Source of the DNA: Ophioderma brevispina
Lineage: Eukaryota > Echinodermata > Ophiuroidea > Amphilepidida > Ophiodermatidae
NCBI GenBank assembly: GCA_023653785.1
Contig: JAMKCH010010190.1
Coordinates: 1-64,000, forward strand
DNA length: 64,000 bases
Direction: 5' to 3'
Shown here: positions 34,920 to 47,662 of the stretch, in pieces
Layout of the letters: every line of letters starts with the position of its first letter
Position numbering within the stretch: position 1 is the stretch's first letter
Made by a program: the position numbers and the translations under genes
Notes under the pieces: generated by a model
What the model was told of the DNA's origin: nothing
Seen by the model: only the letters and a program-made list of their open reading frames with translations
The model's database searches: none

Positions 34920-35963
34920 GGTAATGGGCAACCAGGGAAATGGCTAAAAACACCGTTTTTAGAAAATACGCCAATAACAAGCAGATTTTATTTTAAAACA
35001 AAGATTTTATCTTTCAGTTGCTTTTTAATTGGCATGAATCGGAGTCATTGTTCCAAAGTTATGGCAAATTAAAAGTCGTAAGTCTATCATATTTCTCATA
35101 AATGATGAACATGATGAGTATCATCCCTTCAAATATACATAAGAAATTAATTCTTATGTATTTTATTGTTTTTCAAGGGGCGATATTTAACACCGTTCCT
35201 GTAAAAAAATCAAAACTTGAAAAACACCAGTTTTTTACGAATACACTCCACAAAAAATTAAAAATGTAAATTATGAACCTAATTTTCATAACTTTAAAAA
35301 TTGTGTTTCTAGGTTTTAGCGGTTGTTTTCTTTGACGCGTTATCTTTTGTCGTTTACGGTGTCCCATTTGAAAGCGACGACTGTAACCACCAAATTTGGA
35401 CACAATCTTCTTTTTCTGTCATAGCAGAACGGCGTAATAAAGCTTTTTTAATACTGTACTCCAGCTTTTTTTTACAGTCCGACATGCCTATTTTCAGGAT
35501 TTTATTCCAAATTTCAGCGCTTTATACGCCAAAATTAACAAAACAAAATCGGCTCCGTTACACCATTTTGTACTTGTTGCAGATTTAAAATATATATTTG
35601 AAAAATAAAAATTAAGGTTGTTTTGGTATTGTAAAACACTGTAACCAAAGCAACTGAAAATCCAACATGGCCGCCATTTATAATACAAATGAGATACCGT
35701 TGACCCTGGTGTTTTTCGTATTCAACTTACTTTGTTAATGTAATAACATACTAAAATATGAATTTTGGTCTATGTAAAATGCCAAATTTCTTTTTCAAGC
35801 TAGGCTGTAATCTTAAAGTGACAAAGTGTCTGAAAATCTAGCATGGCGCCTTTTATTATACAAATGAGATGTCATTGACCCTAGTATTGTTTTAGTATTC
35901 GAGTTACTTTTGTAATAATATACTAAAATATGAATTTTGGTATATGCAAGGTAGCCCATTACC
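34920..35963. mobile_element. candidate TIR element with GGTAATGGGC ends
   Basis: The left end GGTAATGGGCAACC (34920) matches the right end GGTAGCCCATTACC (to 35963) as an inverted repeat with one mismatch. The interior has two ~175 bp sub-repeats (about 35648-35800 and 35825-35975) that share ATACTAAAATATGAATTTTG and an ACAAATGAGAT block. No transposase. Short TIRs and an uncertain target duplication keep confidence moderate. The right two thirds of it are included in the 1,221 bp duplication. Confidence 0.5.
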
Positions 35964-36526
35964 TCAAAGTGTCCCATTGACTTTGCCCACGATTGTAAAT
36001 CATATGTTTATATCGCTCACCTGTTGTGTTATTCTTACGACCCATTGGTTTAGCTACAAAACCTTGTTGCGACTATCACTAATACTTTCTCGATCAGTTC
36101 GTCAATGTAATTAATACAAATTGTATCTTTATTGGAGAGCTATAGGTCACTCCTATATTTTGTTATTAGTCCCTAAAGCTGTTTCTTCATTATGTCGTAA
36201 AAACTTTCTATTTTTTCTATTTTGTTCCGGAAAACTTGACAACCAAATTGCTTCTATAATTATTCTGTTCCCAAAATATTCTAAAGCCATACTACATACT
36301 TTGCTAGCCATCCATATCCTATAAAAGAGAGTAGTATTTCTAGTGAAGCAAAATTCACATCCTCTAAAGATTGTATTCTTAATTCGCTCATGAGTTCACA
36401 AAGTTATCCATGAGAATGCCATAGGATAAAGCATTAACCAATGGCCTGCGGGCATGATTTGTCTTTAACACCACATTTATCAATATGGCGTTATCGCTGA
36501 ACTACAATAAATGAATACAAATTATA
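35306..36526 (+). repeat. 1,221-bp tandem duplication, copy 1
   Basis: Aligns base for base with 36527-37747 at an offset of 1,221. The few differences include one A insertion at each of two A runs (compensating), G/A near 35800 versus 37021, and G/A near 35901 versus 37122. The start is set by the shared TTTCTAGG word. The unit covers the right two thirds of the GGTAATGGGC element and about 560 bp beyond it. Confidence 0.97.
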
Positions 36527-37747
36527 TTTCTAGGTTTTAGCGGTTGTTTTCTTTGACGCGTTATCTTTTGTCGTTTACGGTGTCCCATTTGAAAGCGACG
36601 ACTGTAACCACCAAATTTGGACACAATCTTCTTTTTCTGTCATAGCAGAACGGCGTAATAAAGCTTTTTTAATACTGTACTCCAGCTTTTTTTTACAGTC
36701 CGACATGCCTATTTTCAGGATTTTATTCCAAATTTCAGCGCTTTATACGCCAAAATTAACAAAACAAAATCGGCTCCGTTACACCATTTTGTACTTGTTG
36801 CAGATTTAAAATATATATTTGAAAAATAAAAATTAAGGTTGTTTTGGTATTGTAAAACACTGTAACCAAAGCAACTGAAAATCCAACATGGCCGCCATTT
36901 ATAATACAAATGAGATACCGTTGACCCTGGTGTTTTTCGTATTCAACTTACTTTGTTAAATGTAATAACATACTAAAATATGAATTTTGGTCTATGTAAA
37001 ATGCCAAATTTCTTTTTCAGGCTAGGCTGTAATCTTAAAGTGACAAAGTGTCTGAAAATCTAGCATGGCGCCTTTTATTATACAAATGAGATGTCATTGA
37101 CCCTAGTATTGTTTTAGTATTCAAGTTACTTTTGTAATAATATACTAAAATATGAATTTTGGTATATGCAAGGTAGCCCATTACCTCAAAGTGTCCCATT
37201 GACTTTGCCCACGATTGTAAATCATATGTTTATATCGCTCACCTGTTGTGTTATTCTTACGACCCATTGGTTTAGCTACAAAACCTTGTTGCGACTATCA
37301 CTAATACTTTCTCGATCAGTTCGTCAATGTAATTAATACAAATTGTATCTTTATTGGAGAGCTATAGGTCACTCCTATATTTTGTTATTAGTCCCTAAAG
37401 CTGTTTCTTCATTATGTCGTAAAACTTTCTATTTTTTCTATTTTGTTCCGGAAAACTTGACAACCAAATTGCTTCTATAATTATTCTGTTCCCAAAATAT
37501 TCTAAAGCCATACTACATACTTTGCTAGCCATCCATATCCTATAAAAGAGAGTAGTATTTCTAGTGAAGCAAAATTCACATCCTCTAAAGATTGTATTCT
37601 TAATTCGCTCATGAGTTCACAAAGTTATCCATGAGAATGCCATAGGATAAAGCATTAACCAATGGCCTGCGGGCATGATTTGTCTTTAACACCACATTTA
37701 TCAATATGGCGTTATCGCTGAACTACAATAAATGAATACAAATTATA
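36527..37747 (+). repeat. 1,221-bp tandem duplication, copy 2
   Basis: Head-to-tail copy. The junction lies in a short shared ATTT, which suggests microhomology. It ends just before the TG microsatellite. Identity over 99 percent by eye marks a very recent event or an assembly artefact. The final ~150 bp have an old inverted relative at 51050-51400. Confidence 0.97.
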
Positions 37748-37763
37748 TTTTGCTGAATTTTAG

Positions 37764-37813
37764 AGTGCGTGTGTGGTGGAGGGATGTTCGCTCGTGTATG
37801 TGTGTATGTGCGG

Positions 37814-37851
<38 letters not shown>

Positions 37852-37970
37852 GTTGTGTATATGTTTGTGTGCGTGCGTGCGTATGTGTGTGTGTGTGTGT
37901 GTGTGCTCTTGCGCTAGTGCGTGTCGGTGGGTGGATGTGTGTGTGCGTGTGTCTGGTATGCGTGTGTTTG
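37764..37970 (+). repeat. TG microsatellite
   Basis: Imperfect (TG)n with CG and TATG interruptions. The open frames of Cys/Val/Arg repeats across it are simply translation of the array. Confidence 0.98.
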
Positions 37971-40900
37971 TTGATTTTTTTTGCCTTTTGTCGTTGGTTA
38001 TACTAAATTAAAATTGAAAAAAAAAGGAGTAAGAGCAATTTAGTCGTTCTCACTATTAACACCTAAAAAATATAAAAGAAATAACTCTGCTCTGTTGTGG
38101 AAATGTCAAAAATTAAAGTTGTTTAGCGAGTCGTATGTTTCGTATTAGCGGCAATATTTGATAAAAAAGACACTTGATAACTCTACATTAACTGCTCTAT
38201 ACATGGGTAACATACCATTTGACCAAGTAAATGTATTGTTTACCCATAAATTGGCCGCTTATCGAAAAACACGGATAACTTCTATTTACAGATGGAAGTT
38301 TATATAGTTATAATTATAATCGACATCATGCATTCCCAGAATATTTGCAAAATGAATTTGATCAACATCATTGCATGCTTCTCTGTGATATAGGCTCATC
38401 CTTGTTTGGACCAGGTCAAATGTGGATCTCTACAATGTTTTCGAATGTTTATTTTTTTATCGGTTGTTTTTTGTTCTAATTAAACCAGTTACCAGTGTTG
38501 CATTTACAAAAAAAAAGGATAACACAATTATCACAAAAAGCAGATGTTATCAAAAAAACTAACCCGTATCAGTAAAACATTTAAATGGCGTTCAATTATA
38601 ATTTATATAGGGCATGATGGGATTGTATGATTATCTGCCATGCCTTTACCTGAAAATAGCAGGAACGAATAATTGGAACACAAAGTAGTGCCCCAAAGCG
38701 ATCACGATTGTTTAGTCGAATTTCTCCATATTGTCAATGATAGATGTTCAAGTAGTGTGATTTAAAAACATACTTGACGTATAGGAAATACTGTGTATAC
38801 TGTTTATTGGTTTTTAAAAAGCTTATTTAAAGTTTAATACATGTAAAATAATTCCTCGATACTTATGATAGATATTTAGTGATGCGATGGGAATAATAAC
38901 GACGTACATATCAGAAACAAACTATAAATCTTGGCGATTGGCATCTTAATTAACGTTTCAAGTTTAATACCATTCCCATGTGGAAAAGAAAAAAAGTCTG
39001 ATGAGAGATTAGAAAGCACCTCAAATGCCTCGAGCAAGATCATGACCACGCAAACTGTTTTTATTTAATTTCATCTTTGGTGATCAATTGATATTGGCAT
39101 TAAAAGCATTCACGAAGAACATCATCAAAAAGATAGGTAAATAAATACAATTCTGTGCCAATACAATGAAGAAAAAGTAACATTTAGGATGACAAAATAA
39201 TCATCGCTTATATTACGTGTATGGAAGAGATGAAACAGAGAAATGATAACATTTATTGGTACGGAAATCACGTATCAATACTTTAGCAAGATTATAGTTG
39301 TACTCACGTTCAAAAAATCACGTGCTATCCACACGTAATAATGACAATTTCATAGGTTAAGATTGATCTCAATGTACCATTATTCCAGCTGATAGAATCT
39401 GTTATAACAACTGTAAATAATTTCTTCAAAACACTAAACTTTTTTAAATAGGGTTTGACAATGTTATAGACTTTCAAAATATTCTGGTAAGAAAAATTAT
39501 TGTATCACAAATGTTAGGTTAGTTTTTACGGTAAATGTCTTAAAAGATAGGAAAGAAAAACTATCAATATTGATACGGTTATAATAAAAAACATATTTGT
39601 GAAGGGGGTGGTACGTTACCACTCATTATCCTTCAGATGAAATGGGATATTGCAAGATTTGTCAATAGCTTAATCAGAAGATACTTCTTTCAATCCAAAA
39701 CTATTTGCTCTTTGATGAAAATGGGGTTAATTATTCCCTAAAACTGTTCCAGTTAATAATTATTAGATATGAAAAGATCCTAAAATTCTACCTTAGCTTG
39801 TCCTGATTACTAAGCGAGTGTGATTATAAAATAGACAAAGTATAAAGTAAATAAATAGCAAATAATTCCCAAGCAATTGTTGTGCTTAAAAGGACAGGCG
39901 ACCTGAATCTTTTATTTTTAATTGTGTCAACTGTCGCTGGATTATGCCGTAGAATTACTACTAATTGAGATCTTGAAAAAATTCAAGAAAATGGTAGTGA
40001 AAATATATTGTAGCAGTTGAGAAGAGCTTTAAATTACCATGGATTGAAATAAATTTGTCATAGATTTGTGAATAGTTATGTGGTGTATGTAAGGTATATA
40101 TTCTAGTAGTAACTTAATCAAGAACCTTATAAAAAAAAAAATAAGCTTATATGGTTCATGGTTTACTAGGAATACAAATATAACAGATTTGTTGCCTTAA
40201 ATTCGGATTTAGACCAAACATAATATTAGAAAACTATTGCTAGATATTGATCTTAGGATAAAATTACTTGAAGTGCCTTGTTATTGAAAAGTAACAAAGC
40301 CAAATCCACATTAAATGTCTTGTTTTTAAAGTAAGTTTTAAAAATAGAGGGAAGTTTGTTTTTATCATATGTAGCATTTTACGGCTCTGAAATTATTTTG
40401 TTTTGAAAATGCCTCTTTATGGCTACTACAATATTTCAACCCACTTTAACTTTATGCTAGCTCATAAAGATTTTCGGTTTAAGTACATAACAATGGTAAT
40501 CAACAGATCAATGGTTCAGGATACATGTGCTAATTTTTATATACGCTTGTAATAGTTTTCATCAGTACTCTCAAAATTCATAGTATATCGGAAGAAAAAA
40601 AACATAGGAATTAAAAAGTAAATTTGCAGGTCATAAGTTTTGGGACTGCGATTTCCACGGTTTTTGTATAGAACTGCAATCTCCAAGGTGAGCATACAGA
40701 AAGGACGCAGAGATCTCATCCTGAATCAGGAGCACCGTATTGAAAAACTTACACGTAATTTTTGACATCTATACTATTGTTTGTAATAAAACCTGCTGTA
40801 TCCTTTAAGAGATTAAATGTTCTAGTTAAAAACCAAAACAAAGAAAACAAACAAAAGCAAAACAAACCAAGAGCGATGTGTACCCCTACGATGGACACTT

Positions 40901-41089
40901 TCGTATATCCCACAATCCCGCGACGACTATACGGGTAATTTAATTTAACGCGAGGAATCATGGGGAATGTGAAAAGGTGAATTATAGTATGAAAAACATG
41001 AATTTTTGTTAGAAGATCATCTGAATGAAATATCTTCCTTTGTAACAATTTTATGTGTAATCGCCACTAGGCCAAGAGTATTAATAAAA
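37971..41089. other. no recognisable feature
   Basis: About 3.1 kb of AT-rich sequence with no repeated blocks, TIRs or coding motifs found on either strand. Confidence 0.5.
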
Positions 41090-41960
41090 TAAACAATGGA
41101 AAAGTGGGAAATTTCTGGGAACAAGCTGAAAAGTCAGCATTGGTCCAGGAAATGTGTCTAGAATAATAAACTAAAGTTCCCAAAAATCCTCTTTGTGCAT
41201 TTTCAGAAATAAGGGGGACAAGTTGTACAGGGGTTAAAATTACGAAATATTTCAATGTCCTAAATGTGTTCAACATTTTTGTCATGTCCCAAGGATTAAA
41301 AAAGGTATAGTTGCCATTTATCTAGGCTGTGTAGTTTAATAAAACTTATGGTTTTAAAAAAGGCTCAAGGTCTCCTGGGGTAAATTTTCAGAATGGTCGG
41401 ATTCTTCTGAAAGACGGATGTGTCAAATTTTTCATCTAGTTGTACATGAACACCAAAGAATATTTAAAACAAGGTGATGGTCCATTACTTGCAAAAGTAC
41501 AGGGCCAAGTGTGATGGGGATCTACAGGCTCTATGGGGGGTCAATGCTTTCTGCTCTTATATGTCAATGTTGAATCCATGTAGGTGATCTTTGAATGAAA
41601 CATTTTCGGTTTTAATATGAATCTACGAGCAATAATCTGGATTTCACTGCAGTTGGATCATGTTGAAATATTTACCCCCAAGGATGACCTGAATTGATTT
41701 AGGTCTGTAGTACTTAAACTACAGGTGTAAGATAGGGCAAACATACCTGTATTGATCCTTGCGGAAATGCGGAAAATGTTGGCAACACATTTAAGGACAA
41801 TTCTCAATTTTGTATTTTACCCCTCTGTACAAACTTTCCCCCTTATTTCTGAAAAAGCACAGAGGATTTTAGGGGACTTTTAGTATGTTATTCTAGCCAC
41901 ATTTCTGCACCAATCGTGACATTTTCAGCTTGTTCCCAGAAATTTCCACGTAAACTAAAA
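41090..41960. repeat. inverted-repeat element, ~400 bp arms
   Basis: The outer 160 bp match best: GTGGGAAATTTCTGGGAACA at 41103 against TGTTCCCAGAAATTTCCAC ending at 41950. CTTATTTCTGAAAA-type, TTTTAGGGGAC-type and TGTACAGGGGT-type blocks are in mirrored order. Weaker mirrored similarity continues toward the centre (about 41490-41560). It shares the TTGTACAGGGGTYAAA word with the hairpin at 47663-48019, so both may belong to one family. Confidence 0.7.
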
Positions 41961-42085
41961 TCTTGGTACAGTGTATATAATGAGATATGAGGTGTACGAC
42001 GCTCTCAAGATAAATCGACTCTCGCTGTTACACAAAGTTGTCATTTCGGAAATTGTATGATTTTGCTCGAAACCGCGAAAGTAGT

Positions 42086-42162
42086 TTCCAATAGTCATGA
42101 ACAATACTGGCTAGGAGGTATATACCCACCTCCTAAGCCAGTATTGCACATGCCTGTTGGAA
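42086..42162. repeat. compact hairpin, ~33 bp arms
   Basis: CAATACTGGCTAGGAGGT (42102) faces ACCTCCTAAGCCAGTATTG (42128). The arms extend outward to TTCCAA/TTGGAA. The loop is about 8 bases (ATATACCC). Confidence 0.9.
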
Positions 42163-43067
42163 TATGATTCGCAGTGAACCAAATCTATTAAAGAATGTAC
42201 GTTAATGAATGGACTCGGACTTAATACCAGCGCCAATTGAGAGCTAGGACATAAACCATTAAATGACTCAGGGGTGTCTTCACCTGTTGGATAGTTCGCA
42301 TCAGTAAGATAAGAAATAATCTCAAGAGAGCTTACTCGCCTTTATTTTTTTTAAATCGACATAGGCCTATCCGTTGGTGACGGCCCATGGACAGACAAAC
42401 TTGTTAGTAAGAGTGGTTGGAAGATTTTCGGATTGCGTGGAAGATGGTTGTAAACAAACAATAGTGAGCGAAGGACAAAAAAAGCAAAATTACTTTGTTT
42501 GAATAGGATACAGATGTGGCCAACAATAATTGTAACAGTCTGAAGATGAATGTTGAATCTTTATTGAAGAGGTGATTTCCAAATGGTCTTAATTCCACTT
42601 TTCATAATTCTGAGAAAAATCACGTTTTTTTTCAAATAATCACAATTGCACTTATTCAATTCATATAATTTTGTTGTCAAGAAAGATCCCAACAGTGGAA
42701 GCCGAACACGCATTACTTACTCTCTGATTTTTTACAGGGTTTTTATTGTATTTCATTATTTTCTGTGTGATGTGGATTTAGGGTGCTTATCGGGAAACAT
42801 ATTTGTAGACCAAATTTGGCAACCTACTTTGCCATTTAACTACATATTAAAAAGAAAAAAAGATTCAAGTAAATGGAATCGCAAGGGGTTTGATAGAAAA
42901 TTGAAACCGCATCGATTACTTATAAAATATTGATGAATACCAAATGTGTGTATTTTTAGCACAACCACTGAGTTTATGTCTGAAGTATTTCAACACAGTA
43001 TCGCTGTCAAATTCCTTTTGGAGGTTAATCACGTGACCACGGGAGCAAAAAAAGGATATAAAACAAA
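42163..43067. other. no recognisable feature
   Basis: AT-rich with short frames only. Nothing repeated was noticed. Confidence 0.5.
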
Positions 43068-43379
43068 GTGGCGGCGCCCGACCTCTTTTTCTGGTGGGGT
43101 GGGCAAACGGGGGGAAAATTGAAATTTTGGGGTGGCAAAAGTGTGAAATTATGGGGGGGGGGGCAAAATATCAAAATTTTGAAAGATCTATCAATTGGCC
43201 CAGAAGCGCTGATTTTCCCCACCCCCCAACATTGTGATTTTGTCCCAAATCGCTGATTTTGAGAAAATCCTCATTTTCTTTCGGCCGGGGGTGGGGGGGC
43301 AAACTGGGGGGGGCAAACTGGGGGGGGGCAAGAAAAATGTTAGGGGCCAAATGCCCCCTTGCCCCCGTGGCGCCGCCAC
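43068..43379. mobile_element. G-rich element with GTGGCGGCGCC terminal inverted repeats
   Basis: It begins GTGGCGGCGCC (43068-43078) and ends GGCGCCGCCAC (43369-43379), an exact 11-bp inverted repeat. Between them the top strand carries about ten G runs of 4-12 bases, including GGGGGGGCAAACTGGGGGGG. The strand asymmetry is strong, and the element stands out sharply from its AT-rich surroundings. No open frame of note. A non-autonomous DNA element is likely. No target-site duplication is evident. Confidence 0.7.
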
Positions 43380-46300
43380 GTTATAAAAAATATTTAAGTT
43401 CTCAGTTTTCAGTACCATTTTAAAACTACGATGGTGATCCATCCATTAGACAATAATGATCAGACATAAAGTAGAATGAGTTACATTTAAGAACCTTTTC
43501 ATTAAGAATGATTCAATTTATTGTGCTAGTTTTTCTAAAGCCAAAACAAACACAAGATCGTTATATTTTTGAAGCGTTTAATGTAAGCGACACTATTTTA
43601 TAAACCTCTAACTAACGTCATAGCTCGCTGAAAAGTCTAGACACAGCACTCTCATAATTGTTTTCGTTATGGATATTCTAAATTTTAAAACTTCCTGTTG
43701 TAAATGTCTCATATTTTATATTATGGTTCATGTTACAGCCTACTATGCAGGCCGCAAACACGTCTATAATGAGACACAAAGAGCAAAGTTACATCAATCT
43801 CGTACGAAATTACTGATGCATACCACTTGCTCTACAACCTCGAATCGCGCTAAGTTTGTCAAACTTTATGAAGGAAGTAAAGTTGAAGATAACAAAGCAT
43901 AAGTTTGTGAAACAGTTTTGAATTGTGGTGCTCTTGTCCATATCATTCTCTTTTCAATGCCCTCATATGTATTTCAGCAAGATCAAAAGTCCAACCTTTT
44001 ACAGATATAAAATGAATCTCTGTTCTACATATGCTAAGAAGACACTGTTACCGTACCGTACATGAGCTCAGTGATGCAAATTGCCACAGAGCATTGTTAT
44101 TATATTGTAATTCCCTTCCATTGTTCAACATGAAGGACTTGAAGTACTAGCTGTGGCCCATTCAAAACCAGTACCCGTTGCAACACACAGACGAGATCCA
44201 TTTGTGTGTCCAAGAACCAAGAATGGTCTTCTTATCAGGTAAAAGCAACTCATAAAAATGCCGGGTCCAGTCTATATAGCAAGTACAATGTTGATTGTTA
44301 AATTAACATAACACAAATAATACGTCCCCTCCTCCAAACAAACTTTCCAAATTTCTTATGTAGGAAGTTTGCCAAAGTCCTGACTTGTAAGCAATATTAT
44401 TTGTATGGTTGTTATAGTAGATTTCAAATTAAGTGAGACTTCTTGCGTATTTCGATGAGGGGTGATATTGATACGGGGTTCAATCCTCGGACATGTGGAA
44501 ACTAGGCCTCAGTGTTGCCATTGCAAAACATATTACATGGTGCAAAGTTACTGTACAGTATCGGCTTGCTGGAGACGGATGTATTCAGATCTACAATGGC
44601 CTGTTAATGATAGGAGGACTTATGCCCTGGTTGGCTTTGCGCTAATCTCTATTAAAATACAATGTTGGCCAACCTTAGTTGTGTTATGTGTGCATTGATA
44701 TAAGAATGCGTTATTTCTCGAATGCTGTGATAAAGATTGATATTTTGCAATGTCAAATGTAAGCTACGTTAAAATAACAACGTTTAATGAACTAATTGCT
44801 GGTGTTTTCATGCTTATACTTCATCTATTATTTGCAGTGAAGAGAGGAATGCTCGGTATTTTCAACATACATCCCAGAAAACGTGTAATGATGCAATGGT
44901 ATGCATGATTCTTTCATGCCGTAACTGATGAATCTGAAATTTTATCCCAATGTGACCGTGAACCTGTTTTGCCTCATAAAGTCTTGAAATATAACCCTCT
45001 CAGATATATCTTTATGAAATCCTTGAAAGGTACCAAATGTGAGTGGTATATTTTAAAACACATTGTTAGGCTTTTATATTTTGATCCCTGAAGAAAAATC
45101 TTGGTTGCAAGTTTGTATATGAAATTTCCACAAAAACACAGTCCCACTTCTAATCGTACCGATTTTGTTGATGCAGTCATTTGAATTACTTAGTTTAGAT
45201 TTTCTACAAGTCTTTCAGCCAGGTAACGAATTTGTGTTTATCCCTGTAATTCAATGCAATAATATGGGATTTCGACATTTTGTAGACTTTTTCACTGTCC
45301 GTACTTGCAAACCAGAGGGTGTATTGAGTAAATCCATCTGCACCAGTTTTTGGAAATTTCACCTTAATAAGGGTCCATGCGAGCCACAAAGCAAATTCTG
45401 CATACATGAAAAACCCTGAGCTACGCGGCATTTTACCACGAAGGTAGTAAATTTTGGCCAAGTGATGAACTGTTTGCTGTCGTAAACATTTGGTCGTGCT
45501 TTTTTGTTGGAGGGCCTAGGTATAGCATGTGTTTAAGACAGAACAGTATAGGCACACCGCAGGGTTATTATGAAGATTGGTTGAAAAAACTAATTTTAAC
45601 GTGCCAGTATAGGATTGGCAAGCAATATTTGCTCGACCAGATCACCGCTTTCAGTGATTTGAAAAGCCCGCTGTACGTTAAATCCAGAAATAGATATGAA
45701 AATACGAATGTCCACCGTGTAAAATTTCAAATTATGTTGAATCTAAGATCCCGGAAAAATTTACGCTCATAAACCATCTATTATACACAGTACTGGCAGA
45801 TATCGATGCTAACAGTAATAAATATACATGGGGGAAGCATGGTCATAAAAACTAATTATTCCAACAGTCTCGCTCTAAAATCTCGCTTGCTTCTTTTTAA
45901 TTTAGAAAAAGTATAAAGCTTTTAAAAGTTACAAACGTAAGTCGACACAACAAGCAATTGCTTTATAAGACCATTTTAACTTTATCGATGCGTAAGATAC
46001 CACCATATGTAGCCTTATTGATCTGTCCGATTATTACGCGGTTTTAAACCACGTCCCATTGTATGAGAGCAAAAAACTGATACACGATAATGACATGTTA
46101 ACTTTAAGTAGTTCCAATGCGGATGCGTCTGAATTGGTATATTTATTTTTGCTTCAAAAAAGTATTTCCCTTCTTATTAAAATTGTTAGTGTTTGTTTAT
46201 TCGCTCTTCAACAAACTGGAAACTTTCCATTGGGGGCTAAGCTGGTCAAATAACCCAATTAATAATCTGAACATCAAAAGTTAAGTCAACATAAGACCAA

Positions 46301-46504
46301 ACAAACATGATGTCGATGGTCACACATTTCTAAGCTTTTTTGGATAGCGATGGTTAGCAAGCACGTAGACAATTCAGGAAATATATTATTATGCTCTCAG
46401 TATAGGACGTTCTTCTTTTTCTTCATCTTATTCCACTTCTACAAGCAAATAAAATCAATAACTCGTACAAATGACGAACTTGAAAGCGATCTAATAAACC
46501 CCAA
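43380..46504. other. no recognisable feature
   Basis: About 3.1 kb. Overlapping short frames at 45165-45461 on both strands have no domain I can name. A GGTTCAATCCTCGG word at 44473 resembles a pol III B box but has no correctly spaced A box. Confidence 0.4.
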
Positions 46505-47365
46505 ATATGCGGAATAATAATAATAAAACTGTGGGAAAATAATTCATCACCAATATTAGCATATTGGTGATGTATTAATATGGAAGATATCTACCTGTAG
46601 AATGAGGCTGCCGAATTCAGAAGCCGAGTTTGATACTGACGCGACCAGTCGAATATACACCTGGCACAAAAAGTATCTCGGCATGTTTTTCGATCAGTAT
46701 TGTGCCAAAGTCCGACCATTTTGAACGTTTTCGAAATATACATTTTATTGTCTAGATCTTGCTCTTTCATTTAATACCTAGCTTGTAAGAAAGCGTGCAG
46801 AAATGGCTGAGATAGAACGCCCGAAAGACGCAAACCTTCAAAACCAAAAGTTGCAGTTTTTGGATTTTTCAATGGGCATTGCAGTGTACTGGGACACGAA
46901 CACGCGGACCACAATCAATATTGCAAGTAGGCTTTCTCGCTCATTCAGTCGGAAAACCTCTTTATGTAAAATCAATACACATGTATTATTGCGTTGCACC
47001 ACACAGTGACCATTGAAAAATCCAAAAACTGCAACTTTTGGTTTGGGGGGTTTGCGTCTTTCGGACACTCATTCTCAGCCATTTTTGCACGCTTTTTCAC
47101 AAGCGAGGTGTTAAATGAAAGATCAAGACATAGGCAACAAAATGCATATTTCGAAAACTTTCAAAATGGTCTGACTTTGGCACAATGCTGATCGACAAAC
47201 ATGCCGAGATACTTTTTGTGCCAGGTGTATTACCCATAATAGTTTCCCAATTATCGCATGGGTCAATGAGGCAATTGAGACAAACACGATGGCTACAGCG
47301 AAGCTCGAACTTACAACTTCAGTGGTCTAATGATCATGAGTTCTACGCTTCAGAATTAGTAACTC
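46505..47365 (-). mobile_element. tRNA-derived SINE, minus strand, split by a MITE
   Basis: Reverse complement of 47365-47228 matches the plus-strand SINE at 54030-54362. Shared pieces are CTCATGATCATTAGACC, a B-box-like AAGTTCGAGCTT (47312-47301), CTCAATTGCCTCATTGACCC and TATTATGGGTAATA. The match stops at 47228, where a TA-flanked hairpin element begins. It appears to resume beyond it: a GGCAGCC word follows, and TTATTATTATTATTCC lies at 46524-46508, as in the 3' tail of the other copy. The A-box region is poorly preserved. The split structure is inferred. Confidence 0.7.
46658..47227. mobile_element. hairpin MITE with CACCTGGCAC ends and TA target duplication
   Basis: The left end is CACCTGGCACAAAAAGTATC and the right end is its reverse complement, each directly flanked by TA (46656-46657, 47228-47229). 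The arms are about 245 bp and pair almost to the centre (TTGCAGTTTTTGGATTTTTC faces GAAAAATCCAAAAACTGCAA), leaving a loop of roughly 70-90 bp. The TA duplication and TIR structure fit Tc1/mariner-type non-autonomous elements, though the ends differ from the CAGGGTGAGTC family in this window. The open frames inside are mirror images produced by the palindrome. Confidence 0.88.
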
Positions 47366-47662
47366 AAAACTAAACATATTTTCAGCAAATCTGTGACAAA
47401 ATTTTAAAGAAGATGATTTCAACTGATTTTGGTAGGCAAAGGTGTCAACATTTACCAATAAAAAGTGAGTTATCGTAGGGGGTGGGGAAATTGGTTTTTT
47501 TGGGAGTCAAAGGTCAATAACAGGGGTCAAATTTTGAAATTGATCCAATCATGTTGAAAAGTATACCAAGTTAATAGTTTAATCATAAGGATTGCAAAAA
47601 GGTATAGTTTGTACTATCTGCGGCCAAAAAGTTTTGGAGTTATAGGCTAAAAACAGCAAAAT

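Noticed and set aside
37732..38011. Cys/Val-rich open frames on the plus strand
   Set aside because: Pure translation of the TG microsatellite.
38999..39030. second possible hammerhead core (CTGATGAG followed by GAAA)
   Set aside because: No stem II can form between the two boxes and stems I and III do not pair.
44462..44490. B-box-like GGTTCAATCCTCGG
   Set aside because: No A box at a workable distance and no second copy in the window. Not enough for a tRNA or SINE call.
46803..47068. open frames on both strands of similar sequence
   Set aside because: Mirror-image frames produced by the arms of the hairpin MITE.
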